Assembly (NCBI GenBank): GCA_023630585.1
Contig: CM042565.1
Span: 14,937,013-15,001,012 of the forward strand
Direction of reading: 5' to 3'
From: Cranoglanis bouderius
Taxonomy: Eukaryota; Chordata; Actinopteri; Siluriformes; Cranoglanididae
Length of the DNA stretch: 64,000 nt
Part shown: positions 25,622-40,235 of the stretch, piece by piece
Numbering within the stretch: the first letter of the stretch is position 1
Layout: the number at the start of each line of letters is the position of its first letter
The notes under the pieces: model-generated
The model's database searches: none
Told to the model about the DNA's origin: nothing
The model's input: only the letters and a program-made list of their open reading frames with translations
Position numbers and translations under genes: made by a program

Positions 25622-25684
25622 TCAAATGTTCACCTTCCTTTCTTTCTTTCTGAAATACAGTTTCTTTCTTTCTTTCTTTCTTTT

Positions 25685-25735
<51 letters not shown>

Positions 25736-25750
25736 GCAATACAGTTTCTG

Positions 25751-25782
<32 letters not shown>

Positions 25783-25823
25783 TCAAATGTCCACCTTCCT
25801 TTCTTTCTTTCTGAACTACAGTT

Positions 25824-25907
<84 letters not shown>

Positions 25908-25980
25908 TCAAATGTCCACCTTCCTTTGTTTCTTTGTTTCTTTGTTTGTTTCTTTCTTTCTTTCTTTTCTTTCTTTCTTT

Positions 25981-26020
<40 letters not shown>

Positions 26021-26065
26021 TCAACTGTCCACCTTCCTTTCTTTCTTTCTTTCTGAAATACAGTT

Positions 26066-26149
<84 letters not shown>

Positions 26150-26280
26150 TCAAATGTCCACCTTCATTTGTTCCTTTCTTTCTTCCTTTCTTTCAAATGC
26201 CCACCTTCATTTGTTTCTTTGTTTGTTTCTTTCTTTCTTTCAAATGTCCACCTTCCTTTCTTTCTTTCTGAAATACAGTT

Positions 26281-26360
<80 letters not shown>

Positions 26361-27541
26361 TCAGACATCTTCCTTCCTTCCATCCACAGATATTTTCTGT
26401 CCTCTGTGTGTAAAAGGACACTCCAGGTATTACAAACTCCTCTCAATTAAAAAATCAGTCAGTGCTGGTAATATCTTTTGGATGCTATAATTCATAAACA
26501 GTCCTTTTACACCCTGCAAATTTAAGACACGACCAAAGCACTCACTGTATATTCCCACCTTTATTTTCCACCCTGTACTGAGTTCCAAATAAATAATTAG
26601 AGGTTTTGATTAAATATCATGCTGATAAAGGCACTGGATAGCTGCATTATGGGGAGTTTTGTGAATGACTGATCTCCCGGTTCTTCTCCCGGGTCTTCGG
26701 TAGCTGCTGCAGCTTTGCCAGTCTCACCTCCCACCAGCAGCAGATGGTCCGAACGCAGCAGAGACACTTTTATTACTCATCAATTTCAATCTCAGCTGGA
26801 AACGAGCGGTCAGTCCTCTGCAGCTTCGGGTTCTATAGTCCATACTGGCGATTGACTCTGAAGCTAACTTGGCTGAAGATACGCCCCAACAGATGTCACT
26901 TCCTACTGAGTTCACATGGCAGGATCAGTCACAGTGATCATTAAACTGATGGAATAGTGGGTGTTTCTTGATTATTTTAATAGATGTGAAAATAAATATG
27001 TGAAGATGAATACGGTGTTAGCAAGAATAAAGCAGTGAAGAAAACGTGCCACAGTGAGGAGAGATTTTAAGGATACACTAGAAATGATATCGCAAAGATT
27101 TACAGTGGGGCTGGTGCTAAAAGACCTGTCATGGCTGGAACTCATCCATGGAAGTCAAGTATCTGTGAACCGCACGTGACATTTTTCCACTGAACACTTA
27201 AAAAGAACAAGAACTATCCCAAACAGGTACCAAGGGTGTAGTTCCCAGCAGCTTGAGAGAGACTGGAATGCTGTATTGTACTGAAGCAGATGCATCGTCA
27301 TTGCAGTGCTTAATAACGCCACTGAGGAAACTGTTTAATGTTTTATGCAGCGGCTCCTGGAGAATCTCATTACTGACTGGCTACAGTTCCACAGACTGAC
27401 ACTAGAGGGAGCACTGATTAACTCTTCTGCTCTCCAGCCTCGAAAGTGTGCTGTTGAGCTTCTTTCTTTCTTTTAAAATATGCACTTTCTTTCTTATTTT
27501 TGTATTTGCTTTGCTTTTTAAATAAGCAGACTTTAAATAAG

Positions 27542-27601
<60 letters not shown>

Positions 27602-27635
27602 ATATGTTCCTGCCTTCCTTCCTTCCCCAGTATCT

Positions 27636-27695
<60 letters not shown>

Positions 27696-27935
27696 TCAGA
27701 TAGGTTCGTTCATCATTCCTTCCTTCCTTCCTCAGTATCTTTCTTCCTTCCTTCCTTTCCCTCTTTCTTTCATTCGTTCTTTCTTTCCTTTCCCTTTTTT
27801 CTTTCTTTCAGACATGCTTTTTCCTTCCTTCCTTCCTTCCATCCCTCCTTCCCTCCTTCCCCAGTATCTTCTTCCTTTTTCTTTCTTTCTTTTTCTTTCT
27901 TCCTTTCTTTCAGATATGTTCCTTCCTTCCCCAGT

Positions 27936-28006
<71 letters not shown>

Positions 28007-28042
28007 CTTTCAGATATGTTAGCTCCTTCCTTCCTTCTTCAG

Positions 28043-28096
<54 letters not shown>

Positions 28097-30250
28097 TTTC
28101 TTCCTTTCTTTCTTTCTTTCTCTCTTTCTCTCTTTCTTTCTTTCTTTCTTTCTGTCTTATCACCACCATGACTTTGTTTTCTCTCCCCTCCAGTTATTAA
28201 TGAATCTGTTCGTTTCTGTGACCTCTGATAAGAGACTTGATGCTAAAAATAGATTCTTTGCACAGAGTTTCAGGGAACAGTGAGAAACTTTCGGGTCGAC
28301 GCTGAAGTCAACATCCGAAGTAGGGAACATCACATAACACCCTGCATTAGCATGTTAGCATTGACTAAATGCTAAACACAATTAACGAGGTGTAGGTGCT
28401 GGACTTGTGTTCCTGGCTGGGTGTTTGTTTGATGTCGAAGTGTCATGCCGGTGTGTGCTCGTGCCTGGATGCTGTAGAAGCGTGCGGGACGACGGCACCG
28501 GGGATGTTATGTGAGGATTGGGAACCGGACAAAAGGTGACAAGGTCGAGTCGATTTATCTGAACAGTGCCAACCTGAATTAGGGGCTTCCCAGTGTGTAA
28601 TGAGTAAATGTTTGCCTGGAGAGTAAACACTGTGGATGTTTTGGCTGCCAGAGAAGCAGAGTGGTAAAAACGTCTGGCGTTTTTCTTTGTTTTTGTTCCC
28701 TAGACTCAAATTATGTTTAATGTTTATATGTTCTTGAGACTCTGTGACATTAAGCGTTTTTATTTTTACACTCTAATTATCTAACTCACACGGATCACGC
28801 CGTCCTTTTTTGGCTCGAAGAGGCTTTTTACGCAGCAGCCGCGTTACAGTGCATATTTGTCTTGGAAAAAGATTGAGGCACTTCAAAAAGGTGCTAACGT
28901 CTTGTTCAAACATCATTTACCTCATCAAGTGTTCTTGGAAGAGTGTGTGTGCGTGCGTGTACGTGCGTGTGTGTGTACGTATTCCAGTATGTCTGTCCTC
29001 TGCCTGTATGGCTCGTTTAAGTAACAGACACTTGACACAGTGAACAGAACCTACAGTACTGAAAACAGAAGAGCAGCCGTTTTCCAATCTGTATCCACTG
29101 GGTCACATGACCTCCAGGCACATACACACAGTTTCATACCACAGCGCACACTAATAATGTGTCGTATAGTTTCTATAATAACTATAACAACTTAAAAAGC
29201 ATACACTGGCCGGCCACTTTATTAGGAACACCATGTTAATACCGGGTGGGACTCCAGTTTGCTCTCGGAAACAGCCTCAAATCTTCACGATTCTGCAGGG
29301 TGTTGGAAACATTCCTTTGAGTCCATGTTCTAGTGATTGCATCACAAAGTTGGTGAATATACAGCATATCAGCTGCACAATTCATGTTGCTAATCTGATA
29401 GGATGGTAAACTGTGGCCATAAAGGGATGCACGCGGTCAGTGACGATAATCAGATAAGCTGTGGTGTTCAAACCGTGCTCGATTGGTATTACGATGAGCA
29501 ACGTTTGCCAAGAAAACATTCCCTGCACCATTTCACCACCACCAACAGCAGCCTGAACTGATGACACAAAGCAGGTTGGGTCCATAGATTCATGCTGTTG
29601 CAGCCCATCCACCATTGAAGATTCGGCATGTAGTGCTTTCTGAGATGCTTTTATGCTCACGGCGGTTGTAAAGAGTGGTTATTTGAGTTACTGTAGCCTT
29701 CCTGTCAGCACATACCAGTTTGGCCATTCTCCTCTGATCTCTATCTCTCTCAACATCTCTCTCTCTCATCAACAAGGCGTTTCCACCTGCAGAACTGCCA
29801 CTCACTAGATGTTTTTTGCACCATTTTGTGTAAACTCTAGCGACTGTTGTGCGTGAAAATCCCAGCAGCTTCTGAAACACTCAAACCTGTCAATCTTGCA
29901 CCAACAGAATTGCATGAGTAGGTGTTCCTAATAAAGTGGCCGGTGAGTGGATAATCGTTGATACATTGAAGTTTTCTGTAAGGAAACACTTATTTAGGAT
30001 TTATGGAAGCACATTCCTTCCTTCCTTCCTTCCTTCCTTCCTTCCTTCCTTCCTTCCTTCCTTCCTGCATGGCCTCCTTCCCTCTTTTCTTTCTTTCCTT
30101 CTTTTCTTTCTTTCTTTCTTTTTGCACCTGATCCAGAATCCGTCTTCTTTTTTCTGTCCTTTTATTTCTTTTTATTTCTTTTTCTTCCTGTAAGGAGGCA
30201 TTTATTTAGAATTTATGGAAGCACCTTCCTTCCTTTCTTCCTCCATGACC

Positions 30251-30297
<47 letters not shown>

Positions 30298-30422
30298 ATC
30301 TTCCTTCCTTCCTGCATGGCCTCCTTCCTTCCTTCCTTCCTTCCTTCCTTCCTGCATGGCCTCCTTCCTTCATTTCTTCCTTCCTAGATTGCCTGCTGCC
30401 TTCTTTCCTTCCTTGCTTAACG

Positions 30423-30504
<82 letters not shown>

Positions 30505-30574
30505 TGCATGGCCTCCTTCCTTCATTTCTTCCTTCCTAGATTGCCTGCTTCCTTCTTTCCTTCCTAGCTTAACG

Positions 30575-30627
<53 letters not shown>

Positions 30628-30991
30628 TGTTTTCTCTCTTTTTATTGAGTTTTTCTTCTTTTTCTTCATTTTCTAATCATACTTCTCTTTGTTCTGCCAG
30701 TACTCAGGATGAGTTCACTGACCTGCTGTCATTAGTAAGTTTCCAGTAAAGGCTGTATAAATAGTGTGTATTAGAAGTCTGCATCTGCGTTACTGAAACA
30801 CGATCTCCCACACATGCACAGTGGTTTTATGGGTAATGAGAAGGTGAAGTGCTGTGATGTTATGACGCTGGTAGCGAGAAGCTGCCAGGAGTGAACTGTC
30901 TTCCTCTACCATCTTACCGTCTTCTTCCTTTTTTGGCTCAGTTGATTATCCGCAGTGTATAAGATGTGTACATGAGATACATGTGGAGATG

Positions 30992-31040
<49 letters not shown>

Positions 31041-31078
31041 ATAACTGTTTACTATAATTCATTCAAATAAATGTAATC

Positions 31079-31131
<53 letters not shown>

Positions 31132-31320
31132 CCTGCCCCAGTGATGAGCCCAAAAATAACCTCACTTTGTTTTTCTTATTATTTACCCAGAGTGATGAGG
31201 TCATCACACTAATGTAATAACAAACACATGATTACCTCTGTCTGTGTGTGTATGTCTGTGTGTGTGTGTATGTCTGTGTGTGTATGTGTGTGTGTGTTGT
31301 TTTCATCTTTCAACTATTGT

Positions 31321-31391
<71 letters not shown>

Positions 31392-34123
31392 CACTTTGTG
31401 GCTCATTTTCATTATTTTCCATTCATTTTTATTTTATTTCTTATTCTTTTCTTTTCTTATTTCTTTCTCTGTCAGTGTCTTTCTTTCTTTGCTTTGCTTC
31501 TTTTGCTTTGTTTCCTATTCTTTGATTTCTTTCTTTCTCAGTGTCTCTTTTCTTTCCTTATTTTCTTTTGTTATTTCTTTCTTTCTCAGTGCCTTTTTTT
31601 TCTTTTCTTTGTTTCTTTTCTTCTTTTCTTTTGTTGTTTGTTTCTTTTTCAGTTTCTTTCTTTCTTTTCTGTTCTTTCTTATTTTCTTTAGCTTTTTTGT
31701 TATTTCTTTCTTACTCAACATCTTTCCTTTCTTTTTTCGTCCTTCTCTTTCTTTCTCACTCTGTGGCTTTCTTTCTTTATTTTTCATTTGTTTTTTTTCT
31801 TTTCTATTCTGTTCTTTTCTTCTTCTTTCTTCTGTTTCAGTTTCTTTCTTTCTTTCCTTCCATCTTTCCTTCCACCCATCCTCTGTTCCTCTATGGGGTT
31901 TACTCTTTAGGCCCACGCCGCTCACTGTGCTGAGCCATGTCAGGTCAAACACATCCCACCTCGTTTAGTTTAGCTAGGCTAATAATAGCCCTCAGCAGTC
32001 TAGCGCGTTCTTAAACAGCTCCTCTCACACTTCATTACTCTGTGATGTGGCACACGTCTTCTAGGATTATAACCTGTTCACTAAAGAACCCGCTGCTCTG
32101 CCTCAATCTCCTTCCTGCTTATTACTTACTCGACAAAAGCTTACATAATGTCTGTTATAGCAAGCAGCGCTTAATTAGCATTTCCATTTACAGCTGTACA
32201 AAAGAAAAGTCCTGGCTAGGAAAGTTCCTTCAGGAAGAATGATTATGTTACAGTCCAGGATTAAATGCTCCAACTCTCAGCATGTATAGCAAGATCTACA
32301 AAAATATAGTTTATTACTGAACCACGGGCACTTCAGTTTCACTCCTAACCATGTAAATAGCACTGTGATGTTAGCAGCATTACCTAGCCCAAGATAAATA
32401 TCTTTCGACTCACTGCAATACAAATCAAACCACAGAGCACACAATGAACTCCTAATCCAGAGTTAATTAGAAGCTGTTTGTTTGCATGCTGTTTGAAAAG
32501 GAGCGTTTTGGCGAGCAGGTTAACGGCGTGGGAACATCTCACTGCAGGAGCAGCGTGAATTCATGGATGTTGGAAACTGATCCTCCAGCTCGGTGTGCTT
32601 TTGGCTTCCACCAGCACTAAAAGGTGCGAAGGTACAAATTCATGAATCATCTTTGTTTAGGAATGCAAAAGATCCTGGATTAGCACTTCGTCTGTCAGTG
32701 CAAAAGCTTCAGAAGACATTTGGAACGAACATCCAGTCGAATTCTGGATGCTGATCCGAGGTCAGAAGGTCTGGATTAATTTTTTATAACAGCAGCTCCA
32801 AATCATAGGTTTATATTAACACACATGTTCTAATAAGTTATCGTTTCTATAATAACAGCTTATACAGAGACTTGTATGATGGAATTATTATTATTTTTTT
32901 CTTTTTTGTGTTCATTCCCCATTGATTCACTATTGAGTCACCTTTGATTTACTATTGGTTCTTGCCACACATATATATCTATATCACAAACCAGCACTAT
33001 TTTTGGTGTTTATTCACCACTGATTCATGACGGTTACACCATGGATTCCAGTTATTACAATTGATTCATTATTGATTCACCTTTGATTCATTTACATTTA
33101 CATTCATTGCTGATGCTTTTATCCGAAGTGACTTACAACTGAGACAGAAAACAGCTTTGTTAAGAGTTGAAAGATTTGAACTACATCACTGGGGTACTGA
33201 TACACAACTGATACAGCATCGATTCACCATTGATGCTTTATTGAATCTCTATTGATTCACCATTGATTAATAAATTTTTTCTATTTATTCACTATTGATT
33301 CACTATTGAATTACCATTGATTCATTATTGGTTCACCATTTATCCATTATTGATCATTGAATCTCTATTAAATCACTATTGACTTTCCGTGTATTCTTTA
33401 TTGATTCATTATTTAATTACTATTGATTCATTATTGATTCACCATTTATTGACCATTAATTGTTCATTTAATCTTTAACGATTCCCCATTGATTCATCAT
33501 TGATTCGCCACTGATTCTTCATCAAATCTCCATTGATTCGCCTTTGATTCTTCATCGACTCTCTATTGATTCACCATTGATTCCTTATTGAATCTCTATT
33601 GATTCCCTTCTGATTCACCATTCATTTATACTTTTTTCACTATTGATTCATCATTGATTCATCATTGATTCTTTATTGAATCTCTATTGATTCTCTTCTG
33701 ATTTACCATTCATTTATCATTTTTTCTCTATTGATTCATCATTGAATCTCTATTGACTCACCGGTGCTTTACCACTGATTCATTATTGATTCTTGCCTCA
33801 CACCATGAGCCTGAGACTGTGTGTCAATTTGAATATCTCAGCCATTTCTTGTCATTCCATCACACACGACTCTTCCTGCAGTATATACAGTTGTTGTGGA
33901 GCAGTATAAGTTGTCCATAACACACACGGCCGTAATGCCAGATCTGACGTTCATGGAGTGTAGCTCCGTCTCTCGAAGGCCACAGACACATGGCGCCCTT
34001 TGCTCTTTTGTGTTTCCTGTGTGTGTGTCCTGGTTGCTATAGCAGAGTCTTTGCCAATATGGATCTGGCAGAATAGATGGAGGCAGGTGGAGGTCTGCTG
34101 AGTGTACAGCGATGTCACTGATG

Positions 34124-34181
<58 letters not shown>

Positions 34182-36709
34182 GTGCAAGGTCCAGTTACCG
34201 TAAGGTAGAGACATCTTACCACTCTGTTGTCATGGTCTCAGTATTTGTGGATGGCAAACACATGGAGAAGTGGTAGTGGGGATTTGATTTGTTTATGTGT
34301 GTGTGTTTGCGGGACATTTCGTGTGTTTGCGTGTTCAGCAATGAGACAACATTTTCCTACATGGCTTTTTACCGGTGAGCGTTCCTCTGCATGCGTCTCT
34401 TGTGTTTCTGCACATACTGATGATTTAAACACAATTTTGCTGCCAAGGATGTCCGATAAACGGCTTCTGAATGTTCTGTAGTGTGATCAGCGTCACGGTC
34501 CGATCTACACAGCAGAAAGCATCAGACAGTTAGCTTGGTCAGTTACTGTGCTGTTATCATTGTGGTGTGGTTACATGCTATAGGATACGTATGGAGTTTC
34601 ACAATCAATGTTTGTCAGTAGCTTCCTTCCTTTATTCCTTCCTTCTTTAATGGCCTTTTTCCTTCCTTCTTTTTCCTTCTGTCCTTGGTGGCCGTCCTTC
34701 CGTTCTTTCTTTCCTTGCTTAGTGTCTACTTTCCTTCCTTCCTTCCTTGCTTCCTTCATGACCTTTTTTCCTTCCCTCCTTAGTGTCTTTCTTTCTTTCT
34801 TTCCTTCTTTCTTTCTTTCTTTCTTTGCTTAATGTCTACTTTCCTTGCTTCCTTCCTTTCTTCTTTCATGACCTTTTTTCCTTCCTTCCTTCCCTCCTTC
34901 CTTCCTTAGTGTCTTTCTTTTCTTCCTTCCTTCCTTCCTTCCTTCCTTCCTTCCTTCCTTCCCTCCTTCCTTAGTGTCTTTCTTTTCTTCCTTCCTTCCT
35001 TCCTTCCTTCCTTCCTTCTTTCTTTCTTTGCTTAGTGTCTATCTCATTATTTCAAATTAATAACTTATTTCAAAATATTGTCATTATTTTTTTTACTTAA
35101 TACAGTATCTTTGTCGTTTGACATATTCACATTATCTCATAATTTCTATTCAATATTTCACTACTTCAGCTGAATATCTCATTATTTCAAATTAATAGCT
35201 CGTTATTTCAAGACATTATGTCCTTATTTTGACTTAATATCTCATTAGTTTGACATTCATATTATCTCATAATTTCAGCTTAATGTTTAACACCCAACAG
35301 TCTACCAATATGAATAGTTTACTGAATACTTCTTATTCTGTTAAAGTTTAAGACAAAATAATCGCTTAGCATTTCAACATTTTTTCCCCCCACAACTTGC
35401 TTTTAGGTTTGTTTTGTTTAGTTTTTTTTATAAAGACAAACAAACAAACAAAAAACATAGCTATCTTATGATGTTCAATAAATGTTAGTTGAAGTCCCCG
35501 TGAAGTTCATTTATTCGAGGTGTTGATGTAATTTCCACTGAAACAGGAAGTCAGGGCGGGACATATCATGTGGTCCCTCCCCCTTTTTAAATAGTCAATA
35601 GCGATTAACTTACCTCAAACCCCGGGCTAAGCCGTACTTGGCAGTCAGTACCGTGGAAAAATGCCTGTCACAAAGCCGTGAGCTGTCACAAATACCTCCT
35701 TGAAAGTGAATGAATTCAAACCTTTTCCTTCTTAACCAACGTACAGTTAGACAACTGAATAAAACTCGCGCATTCGAACAGCAAAGACACATTTACGACC
35801 CATACTTGCTGACATGATTTCTCTCGCCCAACAACGGCAAGGTGATTTTTATAATGTTGGCTGACGGGACGCTTCGGATTCTAGAGAGCATTTGATTGGA
35901 CAGAAAATCTGACGAGAAGCTGAAGTGCAGAATGATGTAATCAAAATTGTTGTATCCGTATTGGTGGCAGAGAGAGACTGCGTATCTCTTCTAAATGCGA
36001 ATTTCGCCATTGTTTTGGAGCGCGCCAGCTTATAGATAACCTTAAGGCTAAAATATTCACACTAAACGCCACGAAAGTTCAATTCTGCTTTTACAGGGAC
36101 TTGGTGTCAAAATACAGATAGTAGCAAAGAAAGGCACATTGGACACACTCTACATTCTCACATGCTTTCCATAGATCTTAAAATAGACCAAAAACATTAT
36201 TAACATGTCCAAACAGGATTCCCTGTCCTTCCCGTTAGCAGATATTAGCGCTCTTTATCTATGGTTACTGTTGGTCTGTTGTTGTTATGGAATTCTGATG
36301 ACTAAATATACTCCAGCACAGGCTCTTATCTCGGGATATAAGTGGAACCCGGATTCGTGGGCGGAACAGAGACCTTATTAATCCATGCCTGCTCTGTGAC
36401 AAGCTTTTCCCGTGTTTCCTGTCTTTCCTTTTCTTAATCGCTTCTCTGTGTCCGATAATACTTTCGAGATCCCCAGAAGCAAGAGAGCATGTTGCTGACA
36501 CTGTGTTCGGGAATGTGCTTGCCAGGCCGGGATCTGGCCGAGCGGATCGTTGATTGGGAATGTAAGAGGAAGCCTGAATATGATCGTGACCCGAACACGG
36601 CACGGCATTGTTCACAAACATCCCACACCACAGGAAGCCATGACACCAGCAGGAAGCAGACATGTCCTGCTGCAGCTGACACCAATAACAGCAGGAATAT
36701 GAGCTTAAT

Positions 36710-36749
<40 letters not shown>

Positions 36750-38422
36750 GCATTCTCTACTGTTGAACTTTCATCCCTCTGGTATTTAACACTCATTGAG
36801 TAAGCAATTGCTCATGGCTACTGAGCATCCGGCAGAGTGTGTGTGTGTGTGTGTGTGTGTCTGAGGAAGGACCGAATGCAGTTATGTAGGTGTAAATGAT
36901 ATTATTCAGTAATGTCCTGGTTCAGGATGAATTATAAATGATCTTCAAGACATTTCAATGTGACTTTTATTTACTTACGTAAAGATTCTAATACTAATAA
37001 GAAATTAATACTAATTACAGCAAGCAAGAGTGATGCGCTTATGCAAATTGGGGTATTGGGGTCAATATTTAGTATTTAACACAGATTTCTTTTCTTTTTT
37101 TTTTTTTTTACTTTTTACTTTTAGTCATTGTCAATTCCCACCCAATATCGAGTTCTTTGCTGTCACCACTAGGGGAAGGTCAATGTTAAGGCTGGCATGT
37201 GCTCCATCTGAGAAACTTGAAACCAGCAAGCTTTTGCCCATGCTACATGTACGTCACAGTTCAGCTCGGAGGAAATTCCTGTCTGCCCTCTTCCACATAC
37301 ATGAGCTCATAGATTCGCTTTGATTGACAGCTGGGTAAGTAACATCCTCCCTCCCATACGGAAAGCACGACCAATCACTCTCTCTCAGACTCCCGGCTAC
37401 TGATTTATATAAATATACTGTATATAGGCTACAACTCCACTAAAGCAACCCAGTTATTTCATTTGTACACATGCTTTACCCAAGTATTGTGGATTCTCAT
37501 GATGAAATCTTTTGTGAAAATCCGTGACTCATCGTCAGCGCTCGGAAAGTCAACAGATGACTTAATCACTCACGCCACTGATGACATTACCTCAATTATT
37601 CATTTACAGATGTAACCCGAGGTCACCACATGAACTTATAAAATATCCTTCTGATATTTTTATTCGGCGCAACAGCTTCAGTTTCAGCTTGAGTTCCTCA
37701 TCTGCCTGAATCTTACCAGTTCCAGCCTGCGAGCTTTGTTCTTGCTTCACCCATTTTTGTTTAAAATGATTATTATTATAAAAGTAAATCGTTCCATTGT
37801 GAGACCTTTTACCCTCGGGAGAAAGAGGTCACGTCCTGCGTCCTGCTCTCTCACACACACGGCACAATGCGAGGAAACCGCGACCCAAACATTCACAACG
37901 TCTCGGAGAAGTCGCTCGGGGACGCGTATTGTGCTCAGGTAGCTGATTCTGTTGAACGTGGATGGAGAAGAAAGAAAGGAGGGAGAGAAACGGAAAGGTA
38001 CGAGGAGGAAGCATGATGCAAAGAGGCCGGAATAACAGGAAGGTAATTACCCAAGTCACCTTCTGTAACAGGAAGCAGGAACAACACTCAGTTAAAGGTT
38101 GAGTCGTCAAGAACATGAGATGTCGAAGTTAGCGTTTTGGTGGGGGTGGTGGCTCGTCACGAAGCGGAGATACCATTTTACCCTGAGGTTGATTATTTTC
38201 CGATAACAGCATGTCCGGAAGTGTTTTATTCCTCTTATACAACAGAAATTTGTTAATTTTTTTTTTAGTCCTTAATAAGTGAATATAGTTTATAGTTCTA
38301 TTCAATGTTGTGGAACGTCCAGAAAACAAGTTAGTTCCTGGTATCACTTCTGTTTCAGCAGTAAACAACAGTCTCATCGTCCTCAATTTGTTCTCTCTCC
38401 TGAAGTCGATAAGGCAAAACAA

Positions 38423-38453
<31 letters not shown>

Positions 38454-40189
38454 AAACCAGTTTGTCATGTTACCAAGAAATCGCAAAGAGTAAACTGAGG
38501 ACTTTCTGACACTGGAGACTCCTTCCATAAATGTTAAATAAACATCTCCTTATCAACAATTACACAGAGTCCCTGAAAATTAGTGGCTACTATAAAAATA
38601 ATAACCTGTGACTTGCTGTCAGTGCTGTTGTTATAGAAAATGAATCGGCACCTTCTGACCAATCAGAATCGAGAATTCTACGGCGTTATGGTATGATTTG
38701 TTTTGACGTAAATACATTTGTAGATGCTTGGAAATAAAAAAAATGAACAGAAACTGTTTATGGAAATAAACAGCACTCTGATATACCAAAATATCACTAA
38801 TTGATAATATTATTTTTTATTTATTCATTTTGAAACACTTTCACAAAGGGTGCCAATAGTTCAACAGTAGACTTGTACTGTAATATAATATAATATAATA
38901 TAATATAATATAATATAATGTTATACTGTATTTCTTTAAATATTAAAGAAACTATGATTGTTGTCTAGTGAAAAAATATCCTTCATTGTATGGTGTCGCT
39001 TTTATAAAGCAAATATTTAATGAATGATTGTATTATTTTTCTGTTTGCGTTTTCCTTGACCGAGCCCTGCACTCTTGTTCGCCTCATGCTAGCTGTTTGC
39101 GTTGTCGGTGTTCAGTGACCCGACGTTGTCTCCGTCTCTCACTGACAGAAGCTCTCAGCGAGGACTCGGGAAAAGGGATTTTCTTGACTGACATTTCCCG
39201 TGATGCACTGGAGCGCTTGCACCCAAATAACCTGGATGTTAAAAATGTAAAGCATGCATATGGCGCGAGATCAGACTGTTACAAAGGATTAGCTTAAAGC
39301 ATGCAGATCGTTCGTCTATCTGAGATGGGATCGCTCGCAGGTTTCAGTGTGTCTCTATAGCAAGTGTCTGTTTGCGCTTCACGAAGTTCTTTTCTGAGGA
39401 AACCTACGGGAAAATCTTGTGAGGAATGGAGTAACTACAGCGTCCTTGATCCTGTTGGGCTTTATTTGGGCTTTAATTATCTCGAATGATTCCTCGTACG
39501 TTTCTTCGGTTCCCCGCTCACAACCTGCAGTTAGCTCCCGTTTACTGATCGAAAAACTTGCTGCTTCATCTTATCCTGTCCTATACACCCTCTCGTTAAA
39601 TGCGCGTACAGACATTATGAAGAAAAATAGAGCTGGGAAAGAAGATGGTCGGTGCCTCTTGTGAGCGTATGTAGCTAGTTCAGTTAGCTTGCTTTGCTAA
39701 TCTAATCTGAGTACGAAGCCTAGCATGTAACATGTAAATCAAACAAACAAACAAACCACTGCTTTGTTCATTATTTATTTGCTGTTTAACTAATTAGCTT
39801 TAGAAGATACATATAGCTACTACGGTTTCTCATCAGAATTAAGAAAATGGTGGACTGGCCACGCCCACAAGTGACAACAGTAGCGGTTGCTAAACAGCTA
39901 CAAGAGACAAATTGTAAGCCCCCTAAAAAGGTTTAGAGGTTGTTTTCCTGTCAGGAAAAAGGCTTCACAACCTCTTTTAGCAAGCTAAGAACCCCCTGAA
40001 GAACCATTTTTCTAAGAGTGCAGATAATGTATGTGCTTTTCCTCCTTACTCATTCAATGTGATCCATTTTCTTCATTTTCTCATCACCAGCTTATTTTTT
40101 TGCTCTAGCACTCCTCTATCCCATATTCTCTTCGTAACATTCAGCCATTTATTTATTTATTTACATTTTTTCCTCAGTAACATTGTGAT

Positions 40190-40235
<46 letters not shown>

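Noticed and set aside
25136..26450. Open frames up to 275 codons rich in Phe-Leu-Ser or Lys-Glu-Arg
   Set aside because: They are translations of (CTTT)n and its complement in several overlapping frames, with no domain, start context or splice support.
36265..36741. 158-codon minus-strand ORF
   Set aside because: It starts within a CA/GT tract (Cys-Val repeats), overlaps other long frames and matches no family I recognise.
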